A stretch of 14,150 bases of DNA from assembly GCA_934168325.1 (NCBI GenBank), contig CAKPNG010000038.1, positions 1-14,150 on the forward strand, in the 5' to 3' direction. The notes under the pieces were generated by a model that was not told the DNA's origin, did no database searches, and was given only the letters and a program-made list of their open reading frames with translations. Shown piece after piece: positions 7,448 to 14,096 of this stretch. This DNA comes from an uncultured Bacilli bacterium (GTDB lineage: Bacteria > Bacillota_I > Bacilli_A > RFN20 > CAG-826). Position 1 is the stretch's first letter; the number at the start of each line of letters is the position of its first letter. The position numbers were made by a program, and so were the translations under genes.

Positions 7448-7715
7448 ATTATTTAATGTAACAATTATTTCAAAGTCTTTAGAAAAACTAGAATACAAGG
7501 CTTTATTATTAAATATTAAGACTCCAAATGGGAAAATTGGTATTATGGCTAATCGTGATCCATTGGTCTCTATTTTGAATCCTTCAATTATTGAAATTGT
7601 TCAAGATACTAATCGTATTAAAATTAAGATTGATGAGGGTTTTATTTCTTTTAATAAGGATGCTACTATTCTAGTTTCAAATTATGAAAAAATAAGTGGT
7701 AAAGAAAATGATTGA
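7440..7715 (+). CDS. atpC: F1Fo ATP synthase subunit epsilon (AtpC), short form without C-terminal helices
   Basis: Rotor-foot subunit contacting gamma and the c ring. Only 91 residues are encoded, against about 130-140 in most bacteria. What remains is the complete N-terminal beta-sandwich, with LLLNIKTPNGKIGIMANRDPLVSILNPS as family landmarks (about 23-50) and FISFNKDATILVSNYE near the end. The C-terminal helical hairpin, which in other bacteria binds ATP or inserts into F1 to block hydrolysis, is absent. Frames after the stop hold only purB, so no frameshifted remnant exists. It overlaps atpD by 8 bases at its start and purB by 8 at its end. The family call is firm from beta-sandwich and position. 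Confidence 0.9.
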   Translation: MSKLFNVTIISKSLEKLEYKALLLNIKTPNGKIGIMANRDPLVSILNPSIIEIVQDTNRIKIKIDEGFISFNKDATILVSNYEKISGKEND

Positions 7716-9009
7716 TAGATACGATATTAAAGAAATTTCTGAATTATTTAGTTTAGAAAATCGCTATAAAACTTTTTTAGATATTGAATTAGCTAATTTA
7801 GAAGCTTTAGTTGATTTGAATATAGTTCCAAAAGATGATTTTGATAAAATAGCGAAAAAAGCTAAGGTAGATGTAAATAGAATTAATGAATTAGAACTAA
7901 GTACTAAACATGATGTAATTGCTTTCACGAGATCAATTGATGAGAATTTAGGTGAAGAAAAAAGATGGTTTCATTATGGATTAACTTCTACAGATGTTGT
8001 TGATAGTGCAATGTCTATTATTTATAAGAAAGCTACTGATATATTGATTAAAGAAATAGACAGTCTTTTAGAAGTTTATAAATCAAAAGCATTAGAATAT
8101 AAAGATTTACCATGCATTGCAAGAACTCATGGTATGCATGCTGAAATTTCATCATTTGGGTTGAGATTTGCAAGGTTTTTTGATGAATTAGCGAGAAATA
8201 AAAAAAGATTAATTTCTGCTACAAACGAATTATGTCTTATTAAATTAGAGGGTGCTGTTGGAAATTTTGCATTTGCAAATACCTCAGTTGAAAAATTTGT
8301 TGCTCATAAATTTAATTTAAATAATCCTAAAATTGCTACACAAGTTATTGCTAGAGATAATCATACAAATTACTTAAATGCTTTAGCTTTAATTGCTACT
8401 CATATTGAAAATGTTTCAATTGAATTTCGCAATCTTAGTCGTAATGAAATTAATGAAGCGTGCGAATATTTTTCTAAGAATCAAAAAGGTAGTAGTGCAA
8501 TGCCACATAAGCATAACCCTATTTCATTCGAAAATATGTGTGGTTTAGCTAGACTTATTAGAGGTTATGCTTTTTCAAGTTATGACAATATAGCTTTATA
8601 TCACGAAAGAGATATTTCGCATTCATCGAATGAAAGAATTATTTTTCCTGATACTATAACATTAACTACCTATATTATAAGAAGAATGAATAAAACTATG
8701 TCCAACTTAATAGTTAATAAAGATAAAATTCATGAAAATATTTATCTTACCAAGGGTGTAGTTTTTAGTGAAAGAATTTTAACATATTTAGTTTCTATTG
8801 GCGTAAGTCGAGAAGAAGCTTACGATAATATTCAAAAAATAGCAAATGAAGTTTTTGAAAAACCTGATAATAATTTTAAAAAGTGTCTAAAATCAAGCTC
8901 TTTTATAAGAAATTATATTAGCGATACTGATATTGATAAATTATTTGATGAACAATATTTTTTAAGAAATGTTGATTATATTTATAAAAGAGTAGGCTTA
9001 ATTAAATAA
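7708..9009 (+). CDS. purB: Adenylosuccinate lyase (PurB)
   Basis: Fumarase-superfamily enzyme that splits adenylosuccinate to AMP and fumarate, and SAICAR to AICAR and fumarate (EC 4.3.2.2), serving de novo AMP synthesis and IMP-to-AMP salvage. With the ATG at 7708 the protein has 433 residues. The active-site histidines then fall at H68 (TKHDV), H89 (HYGLTSTD) and H141 (ARTHGMHAE), the same numbers as in B. subtilis, which supports this start over the upstream GTG (7696). The signature loop SSAMPHKHNP is at 262-271. It overlaps atpC by 8 bases with no strong ribosome binding site, so it is translationally coupled to the ATP synthase operon and probably ends it. No other purine gene is in view, so the salvage role may dominate; that is inference. 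Confidence 0.95.
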   Translation: MIDRYDIKEISELFSLENRYKTFLDIELANLEALVDLNIVPKDDFDKIAKKAKVDVNRINELELSTKHDVIAFTRSIDENLGEEKRWFHYGLTSTDVVDSAMSIIYKKATDILIKEIDSLLEVYKSKALEYKDLPCIARTHGMHAEISSFGLRFARFFDELARNKKRLISATNELCLIKLEGAVGNFAFANTSVEKFVAHKFNLNNPKIATQVIARDNHTNYLNALALIATHIENVSIEFRNLSRNEINEACEYFSKNQKGSSAMPHKHNPISFENMCGLARLIRGYAFSSYDNIALYHERDISHSSNERIIFPDTITLTTYIIRRMNKTMSNLIVNKDKIHENIYLTKGVVFSERILTYLVSIGVSREEAYDNIQKIANEVFEKPDNNFKKCLKSSSFIRNYISDTDIDKLFDEQYFLRNVDYIYKRVGLIK

Positions 9010-9046
9010 ATTTTAAAATCAAATTAATTATTTTATTCTATTTTGT

Positions 9047-9089
9047 ATAAGTAATTATGGACTTATTATTTTTATTTATAAAAATAAGT
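9047..9089 (+). terminator. AT-rich hairpins after purB, possible weak terminator
   Basis: Between purB and pepV the motif ACTTATT (9061-9067) can pair either backwards with ATAAGT (9047-9052, 8-base loop) or forwards with AATAAGT (9083-9089). The first hairpin is followed by T-rich sequence (9069-9077), as in an intrinsic terminator. The second extends to about ten pairs with one bulge. Stems contain a single G-C pair, so strength is doubtful. Confidence 0.35.
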
Positions 9090-9096
9090 TACTATA

Positions 9097-9128
9097 TTTA
9101 ATGAATATTTATTAATAAATGATATAAT
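9097..9128 (+). promoter_or_regulatory. Extended -10 promoter of the pepV operon
   Basis: TGATATAAT (9120-9128) is a full extended -10 element (TG, one base, TATAAT). No convincing -35 is present; TTTAAT at 9097-9102 is the nearest candidate, with a long 20-base spacer. Extended -10 promoters often tolerate a poor -35. Transcription would start near 9135, which leaves room for the ribosome binding site at 9142 and the ATG at 9151. Confidence 0.55.
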
Positions 9129-9141
9129 TTTAATGTTTTGT

Positions 9142-9145
9142 GAGG
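9142..9145 (+). promoter_or_regulatory. Ribosome binding site that sets the pepV start
   Basis: GAGG, within GTGAGGT, lies 5 bases before the ATG at 9151. An in-frame ATG at 9133 sits at the predicted transcription start with no ribosome binding site and would add six residues unlike the family N-terminus. Confidence 0.6.
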
Positions 9146-9150
9146 TAGTT

Positions 9151-10512
9151 ATGATAGATTTTAAAAACTTAGTTGAAAATTATAAAACTGAAGCACTAAA
9201 TACTTTAAAAGGTTTGATACAAATTAATAGTATTTATGATGAAAAAACAATTTCAAGTGATGCTCCTTATGGTCAAGGCGTTAAAAATGCTATGAACTAT
9301 ATGAAAGACATTGCTTTAAAAGATGGCTTTAGCATAGATACTTGTGATAATAGATGTCTTGAAATAAGCTATGGTGAAGGCGATATATTAATTGGAATTT
9401 TTGCTCATTTAGATGTAGTGCCTGTTACAGGAAATTGGAATTTTCCACCTTTTGATGCTGTAATTTCTGATGGAAAGATGTATGGTCGTGGAACTAGTGA
9501 TGATAAAGGCCCTGGAGTCAGTGCTTATTATGCTTTAAAAGCTTTAAAGGATAATGATTTAGTTAAAAATTATCGCGTAAAACTAGTTTTTGGCGGTGAT
9601 GAAGAAAGAGGCTCTAGTTGTTTAGAATATTATTTTAAAACATTAAAAAAAGAAGATCCTACTTATGGATTTACTCCAGATGGAGATTTTCCATTAATTT
9701 ATGGCGAAAAAGGAATTACTAATTATAAAGAAGAAGGAAAAATATTTTTAGGTCCAATTGAATCAATACATGCTGGTGTTGCTTCAAATTGTGTCATCAA
9801 TAGTGCTATTGTAACATTAACTGATTATCAAAAATTATTAGATTATTTAAATATTAACAACAATATAAAATATAAGATTTTATCTAAAGATGATTCTAAA
9901 TTAACAATTGAATTCATAGGTAAAAGTGCCCATGGTTCATTGCCTTACTTAGGAATTAATAGCGGAATTATTGCTTTAAAAGTATTAGGCGACGTTTATG
10001 ATATTAGTTTCTTAAAAGAAATAGCAAAAGATTATAAAGAACCTAATGGAAAGTCTTTAAATCAATATTATTCTAGTAAAGAAATGGGTGAAACTACATA
10101 TAATGTTGGTTTAATTTCTTATGATGGCTCATTATTCTCCATGACTATTAACTTTAGATATCCAGAAAATGTTAATCCAGAAAATGTAATTGATTCTTTA
10201 AGAAAAGATTCTAGATTACCTATAACAGTATTAAGCGAATCAAGTTGTTTATATTATGATTTAAATACTCCATTCATAAAATTATTAGCTGATGTTTATG
10301 TTTGTGAAACTGGCGATATTATAAATAAGCCAGCTACTATTGGCGGTGGAACTTATGCAAAAGAAGCAAAAAATACTGTTGCATTTGGTAGCCATTTCCC
10401 AGGTAAAGTTGACAATATTCATGATGCTAATGAAAAAATAGATTTAAGTGATTTTTATGACTCTATGAGTTTATATGCTCATGCAATTTATGGGTTAGGG
10501 AATTTAAAATGA
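9151..10512 (+). CDS. pepV: M20 family dipeptidase PepV (YtjP-like)
   Basis: Cytosolic zinc dipeptidase that cleaves a broad range of dipeptides; 453 residues from the ATG at 9151, near the usual 460-470. The two-zinc site is complete: H86 and catalytic D88 in AHLDVVP, bridging D117 in GTSDDKGP, catalytic E151 and E152 in GGDEERGSS, D177 in TPDGDFP, and H424 in NIHDANE. Between them lies the lid domain typical of PepV, including SAHGSLP. It has its own promoter and opens the second operon. Its TGA stop overlaps the trmB ATG (ATGA), so the two are translationally coupled. In B. subtilis the PepV homologue ytjP lies upstream of trmB (ytmQ). Identity as PepV-type M20 is firm; exact substrate range is not. 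Confidence 0.93.
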   Translation: MIDFKNLVENYKTEALNTLKGLIQINSIYDEKTISSDAPYGQGVKNAMNYMKDIALKDGFSIDTCDNRCLEISYGEGDILIGIFAHLDVVPVTGNWNFPPFDAVISDGKMYGRGTSDDKGPGVSAYYALKALKDNDLVKNYRVKLVFGGDEERGSSCLEYYFKTLKKEDPTYGFTPDGDFPLIYGEKGITNYKEEGKIFLGPIESIHAGVASNCVINSAIVTLTDYQKLLDYLNINNNIKYKILSKDDSKLTIEFIGKSAHGSLPYLGINSGIIALKVLGDVYDISFLKEIAKDYKEPNGKSLNQYYSSKEMGETTYNVGLISYDGSLFSMTINFRYPENVNPENVIDSLRKDSRLPITVLSESSCLYYDLNTPFIKLLADVYVCETGDIINKPATIGGGTYAKEAKNTVAFGSHFPGKVDNIHDANEKIDLSDFYDSMSLYAHAIYGLGNLK

Positions 10513-12224
10513 GAGTAAAATACAATCAAGCTTCTGTAGATTATATTGATCAGAACTTTAAAAATCAGTTAACTTTAGCAGACTTTTCTGATAAAAATAA
10601 TAGTTTTTTGAATGAGGACAAAGAGTTTTATTTGGAAATTGGTCCTGGTAAAGGAAATTTTATCATCCAATTAGCATTAAAAAATTTAGATAAAAATTTT
10701 ATAGTTGTTGAATTAAATAAAACTATTGCTGGCTATTGTTTAAAGAAGATTGACGAATCAAATTTAACAAATGTTAAACTTTTAGCTATGGATTTTTATA
10801 AAATGGTCGAAGTTATTAAACCATTATTTTTCGATGGAATCTTTTTAAATTTTAGTGATCCATGGCCAAAGAAAAGACATACTAAAAGAAGATTAACTTC
10901 TGATGATTTCTTTGTTGCGTATAATAAAATTTTGAAGCTTAATCATAATATATATTTTAAAAGCGATAATACTGATTTTTATAATTTTTCATATGAACAA
11001 GCGAAAAAATTCGGTTATGAAATTATTTATAACAATTTGGATTACGAAGAAGATGACAAATTCGATTCATTAACAGAATATGAAAACAGATTTTTAAATA
11101 AAGGAATTAATATAAAAAGATTTATATGTAAAAAAGTAAGGGAGGATTTAGTTGTGCTAAATAAGTTAGAAGAAAAATATTTTAAAGAAGTAACTCAACT
11201 TTTTGGACCAAGTGGTGCTGAAGAGGAAGTTAGAGAGTATTTAAAAGAAGAATTTAAAAAAATGGATTTAGAAACTATAAAAGATGGGTTAGGATCTATT
11301 TTTGCTATAAAAAAATCTAATAATCCAAATGCAAAAAAAGTTATGATTTGCGCACATATGGATGAAGTTGGTTTTTATGTAGGAAATATATTAAGTAATG
11401 GTATGATTAAACCTATACCTGTTGGTGGATTTAATTATAATAGTTTACAAGCTCAAAGGGTTATTTTACTTAATAAAAATAATGAAAAACTTGTTGGTGC
11501 TATTGATACAACCCCTCCACATTTACTTGGATCATCAAATGGGCAAGTAAGTGCAGATAATTTATTATTTGATTTTGGCTTTAGTTCTTTAGAAGATGCT
11601 AAAAAAGCAAATGTTGAAATAGGATGCCCAATAATTTGCAAAGGCGACTTTGAATATACATATGATAAAAAATCGATTATAAGTAAAGCAATTGATGATA
11701 GATACGGAATAATTTTAGGACTTGTTATATTAAATGAATTAAAAGATGTTGATTTACCTTTTGACTTATATGTTGGTGGTACAGTGCAAGAAGAAGTTGG
11801 ATGTAGAGGTGCTGGTACAGCTAGTACTATGATTAAACCAGATTTAGCAATTGTTTTAGATTGCTCACCTGCTAGAGATTCTTTAGGAAGCAATGGACAA
11901 TTAGGAATTTTAGGCAAAGGTGTTTTAATTAGACATTTTGATCGTTCATTTATCGCTAATAAAAAATTATTAGATTTACAAATCGAATCTTGTAAGCAAA
12001 CTAATTCTAATTATCAATATTTTGATAGTCCTGGTGGAACTGATGCTGGTATCATTCATAAAAATTTAGATGGTATTTTAACTTTAACACATTGTATTTG
12101 TGCTAGATCAATTCATACATGTTCTACCATTATGAGAATTAGTGATTATATAGATGCAAGAAATTCTATATTATATTTAATTAAAAATCTAAGTAATGAA
12201 AAAATAGAAGGATTAAGTGAATAA
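10509..12224 (+). CDS. trmB: tRNA (guanine-N7)-methyltransferase TrmB read in frame into an M42 aminopeptidase
   Basis: One open frame of 571 residues joins two full proteins. Residues 1-209 are TrmB, which uses S-adenosylmethionine to make m7G46 in tRNA (EC 2.1.1.33). Visible are the SAM loop EIGPGKG (usually EIGTGKG), the signature LNFSDPWPKKRHTKRRLT, FKSDNTDFY and TEYENRF. Residues 216-571 are a complete M42 metallopeptidase. The six linker residues (210-215) are encoded by a ribosome binding site. TrmB normally ends where the linker begins: B. subtilis TrmB has 16 residues after the matching TEYEEKF, and here 14 residues follow to ICKK. If the A6 run (11130-11135) had five A's, the frame would stop at TAA after ICKK, giving a 209-residue TrmB. 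So this is a true fusion, a recent one-base change, slippage, or an assembly error; the sequence cannot decide. TrmB identity is firm, the fused product less so. Confidence 0.85.
   Translation: MRVKYNQASVDYIDQNFKNQLTLADFSDKNNSFLNEDKEFYLEIGPGKGNFIIQLALKNLDKNFIVVELNKTIAGYCLKKIDESNLTNVKLLAMDFYKMVEVIKPLFFDGIFLNFSDPWPKKRHTKRRLTSDDFFVAYNKILKLNHNIYFKSDNTDFYNFSYEQAKKFGYEIIYNNLDYEEDDKFDSLTEYENRFLNKGINIKRFICKKVREDLVVLNKLEEKYFKEVTQLFGPSGAEEEVREYLKEEFKKMDLETIKDGLGSIFAIKKSNNPNAKKVMICAHMDEVGFYVGNILSNGMIKPIPVGGFNYNSLQAQRVILLNKNNEKLVGAIDTTPPHLLGSSNGQVSADNLLFDFGFSSLEDAKKANVEIGCPIICKGDFEYTYDKKSIISKAIDDRYGIILGLVILNELKDVDLPFDLYVGGTVQEEVGCRGAGTASTMIKPDLAIVLDCSPARDSLGSNGQLGILGKGVLIRHFDRSFIANKKLLDLQIESCKQTNSNYQYFDSPGGTDAGIIHKNLDGILTLTHCICARSIHTCSTIMRISDYIDARNSILYLIKNLSNEKIEGLSE
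11138..11146 (+). promoter_or_regulatory. Internal ribosome binding site within the trmB-M42 frame
   Basis: AAGGGAGGA, among the strongest sites in the window, lies 7 bases before an in-frame GTG (11154) at exactly the start of the M42 domain. Its presence inside an uninterrupted frame indicates that the peptidase can be, or recently was, translated separately. Confidence 0.75.
11154..12224 (+). CDS. ytoP: M42 family glutamyl/leucyl aminopeptidase (YtoP-like), internal start
   Basis: Alternative product of the same frame, starting at GTG 11154 behind a strong ribosome binding site; 356 residues, the normal length of a stand-alone M42 enzyme. These are two-metal aminopeptidases, often forming dodecameric shells, that trim N-terminal residues from peptides in the cytosol. 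All ligands are present in this numbering: H68 in AHMDEVG, D181 in KAIDDRYG, catalytic E213 and ligand E214 in QEEVG, D236 in VLDCSPA, and H321 in RSIHTCS. GGTDAG is also present. A second peptidase in the operon, PepV, would finish the dipeptides, suggesting a peptide-recycling pair (inference). In B. subtilis ytoP lies between trmB and ytpR, as here. The nested start overlaps the fusion entry because the sequence supports both readings. Confidence 0.75.
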   Translation: MLNKLEEKYFKEVTQLFGPSGAEEEVREYLKEEFKKMDLETIKDGLGSIFAIKKSNNPNAKKVMICAHMDEVGFYVGNILSNGMIKPIPVGGFNYNSLQAQRVILLNKNNEKLVGAIDTTPPHLLGSSNGQVSADNLLFDFGFSSLEDAKKANVEIGCPIICKGDFEYTYDKKSIISKAIDDRYGIILGLVILNELKDVDLPFDLYVGGTVQEEVGCRGAGTASTMIKPDLAIVLDCSPARDSLGSNGQLGILGKGVLIRHFDRSFIANKKLLDLQIESCKQTNSNYQYFDSPGGTDAGIIHKNLDGILTLTHCICARSIHTCSTIMRISDYIDARNSILYLIKNLSNEKIEGLSE

Positions 12225-12225
12225 T

Positions 12226-12834
12226 ATGAACTACGGATTGTATTATAATAAAGAAAAATTAGGCGATATCTTATTTGTTATTTTTAATAGCAATGATAAT
12301 CCAGATTTTGTAAAAAAAGTTGAGAACTGCGTGGTTTTATATAAAAATAACGAGATAATTGGATATAATATTTTTAATATTTCTGAAGTTTTTAAAATTA
12401 AGGCTCACGGATTTTTACCAAATTGTAATAAAGAATTAATCGGAATTATTAATTACATTTTAAAAAATAACAATTTACCTATTTTAGAATTACAAAAAGA
12501 TAGCGGATTTGTTATTGGAAAAATTATAAGTTTTGAAGAACATCCTGATAGTGAACATTTACACATTTGTCTTGTTGATATTGGAGAAGAAAAGCCATTA
12601 CAAATTGTATGCGGGGCACATAATGCAAAACTTGATATGAAAGTAGTTTGTGCTAAGCCATATGCGTTTATGCCAAATGGTCAACAAATAATACCAAGTA
12701 AATTGCTTGGGATTGAAAGCTATGGTATGCTATGCAGTGGTAGAGAGTTAAATTTACCAGGATATGAAAATACTCGAGGATTATTAGAAATTAATGATTC
12801 TTATAACATTGGGGAAGATTTTTGGAGTAAATAA
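12226..12834 (+). CDS. ytpR: YtpR-like tRNA-binding domain protein
   Basis: A 202-residue protein with the two-part layout of B. subtilis YtpR. An N-terminal DUF4479-type region (about 1-90) opens with MNYGLYYNKEKLGD, resembling the family start. A C-terminal EMAP/PheT-like tRNA-binding OB fold follows (about 95-198). The fold shows FVIGKIISFEEHPDSEHL, IVCGAHN, MKVVCAKPYAFMPNG and SYGMLCSGREL, all standard for this domain. Its cellular role is not established; tRNA or structured RNA binding is inferred from the domain. The ATG at 12226 was chosen because it fits the family N-terminus; a GTG at 12217 lies closer to AAGGA (12208-12212) but overlaps the upstream gene. It follows the peptidase by 1 base. 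The neighbouring trmB also acts on tRNA. Confidence 0.9.
   Translation: MNYGLYYNKEKLGDILFVIFNSNDNPDFVKKVENCVVLYKNNEIIGYNIFNISEVFKIKAHGFLPNCNKELIGIINYILKNNNLPILELQKDSGFVIGKIISFEEHPDSEHLHICLVDIGEEKPLQIVCGAHNAKLDMKVVCAKPYAFMPNGQQIIPSKLLGIESYGMLCSGRELNLPGYENTRGLLEINDSYNIGEDFWSK
12824..12827 (+). promoter_or_regulatory. Ribosome binding site of the nicotinate phosphoribosyltransferase gene
   Basis: GGAG within the last codons of ytpR lies 9 bases before the ATG at 12837. It supports that start and shows the gene is read from the same message. Confidence 0.55.
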
Positions 12835-12836
12835 AG

Positions 12837-13940
12837 ATGGAAGAATTAGAAATTAAACTTAAAGAAAAAGGAATTATATCAAGATTAACAAATAAAACTT
12901 TTTGTTTTGATGAAAGACTTAGAGAAGGATTTTACGCCGCAAATTATTTTTTAAAAACTAGGAAAGTTGTTATTGAAAATGTTCCAAACCATGTTGTTAC
13001 CATGCAATTTTTTCAAAGAAGAAATCATAGTATGGCATGTGGAATTGATGAAGCTATTGCCTTAATTCACACATTTGCTTATAATCCTGAAAATCTCATT
13101 ATTGAAGCTCTTAATGATGGAGATTTAATTAATGCTAATGAACCAGTATTAAAAATCACTGGAAAATATGAAGATTTTGGATTCTTAGAATCTATGATCG
13201 ATGGAATTTTATCTCGTAGAACAAGTGTAGCTACTAATGTGTATGAAGTTCTTTTAGCAAGTAGAGGAACTCCAGTATTTTCAATGGCTGATAGACAAGA
13301 TGATTATCATACACAAATTGGCGATGGATATGCCACCTATGTCGCAGGAATTTCTAAAGTTTCTACTGACGCACAAGGATTATGGTGGGGCGGAAAAGGT
13401 ATGGGAACTATGCCTCATGCTCTTATAGAAATTTGTGATGGAGATTTAGTTAAAGCTTGTACTATTTATCATAATACTTTTAAAGATCAACAAATTACTG
13501 CACTCGTTGATTATCATAATAATGTTATTAGAGAAAGTTTAGCGGTTGCTAGAACCTTTAAACACGATTTAAAAGCAGTTAGAGTTGACACTTCTAAAGC
13601 TCTAATTGATCACTATTTTGATGATAAAGATACTTCGGGCTTTGATCCACATGGTGTTTGTAAAGAACTCATTTGTGCTTTAAGAAAAGCTCTTGATGAT
13701 GAAGGCTTTGACTATGTTGGTATTGTAGTTTCTAGTTCATTTAATAAAGAAAAAATCGATGCTTGGACTAAAGAAGGAGTACCTGTTTCGATGTATGGAG
13801 TTGGTACAAGTTTTGTAAACAACATGACATGCGGTTACACTGGAGATTTAGTTATGCTTGATTATAAAGAACAAGCTAAAGAAGGTAGAAGAAATATACC
13901 AAGTGATCGTTTAAAAAGAGTTCCGTATCCAATTTATTAG
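12837..13940 (+). CDS. pncB: Nicotinate phosphoribosyltransferase (short, archaeal-like type)
   Basis: Makes nicotinate mononucleotide from nicotinate and PRPP (EC 6.3.4.21), the entry step of NAD salvage. The 367 residues match the short form found in archaea and some Firmicutes, not the longer PncB of about 400-490. Visible are an N-terminal swivel region (MEELEIKLKEKGIISRLTNK, about 1-20), QFFQRRNHSMACGIDEA (a helix near the substrate site), and LESMIDGILSRRTSVAT. The barrel follows with GLWWGGKGMGTMPHALIE, whose GTMPH (190-194) is a family hallmark. Then come VRVDTSKALID and the phosphate-binding MYGVGTSFV (319-327). Only 2 bases separate it from ytpR, so it closes the operon. No riboswitch can fit ahead of it. 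A close relative, nicotinamide phosphoribosyltransferase, is less likely. Confidence 0.88.
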   Translation: MEELEIKLKEKGIISRLTNKTFCFDERLREGFYAANYFLKTRKVVIENVPNHVVTMQFFQRRNHSMACGIDEAIALIHTFAYNPENLIIEALNDGDLINANEPVLKITGKYEDFGFLESMIDGILSRRTSVATNVYEVLLASRGTPVFSMADRQDDYHTQIGDGYATYVAGISKVSTDAQGLWWGGKGMGTMPHALIEICDGDLVKACTIYHNTFKDQQITALVDYHNNVIRESLAVARTFKHDLKAVRVDTSKALIDHYFDDKDTSGFDPHGVCKELICALRKALDDEGFDYVGIVVSSSFNKEKIDAWTKEGVPVSMYGVGTSFVNNMTCGYTGDLVMLDYKEQAKEGRRNIPSDRLKRVPYPIY

Positions 13941-13943
13941 TAT

Positions 13944-13977
13944 AAATGAAAATTTTTCATAAAATATTTCATTTTTT
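13944..13977 (+). terminator. Probable intrinsic terminator of the pepV-pncB operon
   Basis: AAATGAAA (13944-13951) pairs with TTTCATTT (13967-13974) across a 15-base loop, and the right arm runs into six T's (13972-13977). It starts 4 bases after the pncB stop, where a terminator is expected. The stem is AT-rich, as is everything here. A shorter nested palindrome (ATGAAAA/TTTTCAT, 13946-13960) could compete. Confidence 0.6.
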
Positions 13978-14003
13978 AATAAAATAGATTAAATTTAATT
14001 AAA

Positions 14004-14021
14004 ATTAATATGAATATTAAT
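14004..14021. repeat. Perfect 8-base AT palindrome
   Basis: ATTAATAT (14004-14011) and its exact inverse ATATTAAT (14014-14021) are separated by two bases. On the minus strand it is followed by T-rich sequence, so it could help end a leftward gene coming from the right edge. It could equally be a dimeric protein-binding site or chance in AT-rich DNA. Confidence 0.4.
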
Positions 14022-14096
14022 AAATTAAGTTTTTATATTGAAAAAAATATGAAAATATTTACATTTTTATTAGATACCTGTCTTTAGAAAATAAAA

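Noticed and set aside
7696..7707. GTG start for purB
   Set aside because: Starting at ATG 7708 puts the active-site histidines at 68, 89 and 141, exactly as in B. subtilis.
9133..9150. ATG start for pepV at 9133
   Set aside because: It falls at the predicted transcription start without a ribosome binding site; the ATG at 9151 has GAGG at good spacing.
11453..11917. 154-codon antisense open frame opposite the M42 domain
   Set aside because: The opposite strand is a conserved enzyme with intact motifs; the antisense peptide is serine/proline-rich noise.
12217..12225. GTG start for ytpR
   Set aside because: The family N-terminus fits the ATG at 12226 better. AAGGA is closer to the GTG, so this is not fully excluded.
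14010..14087. 25-residue open frame ending in LLDTCL
   Set aside because: It has no ribosome binding site, starts inside the AT palindrome, and is within chance expectation for AT-rich DNA.
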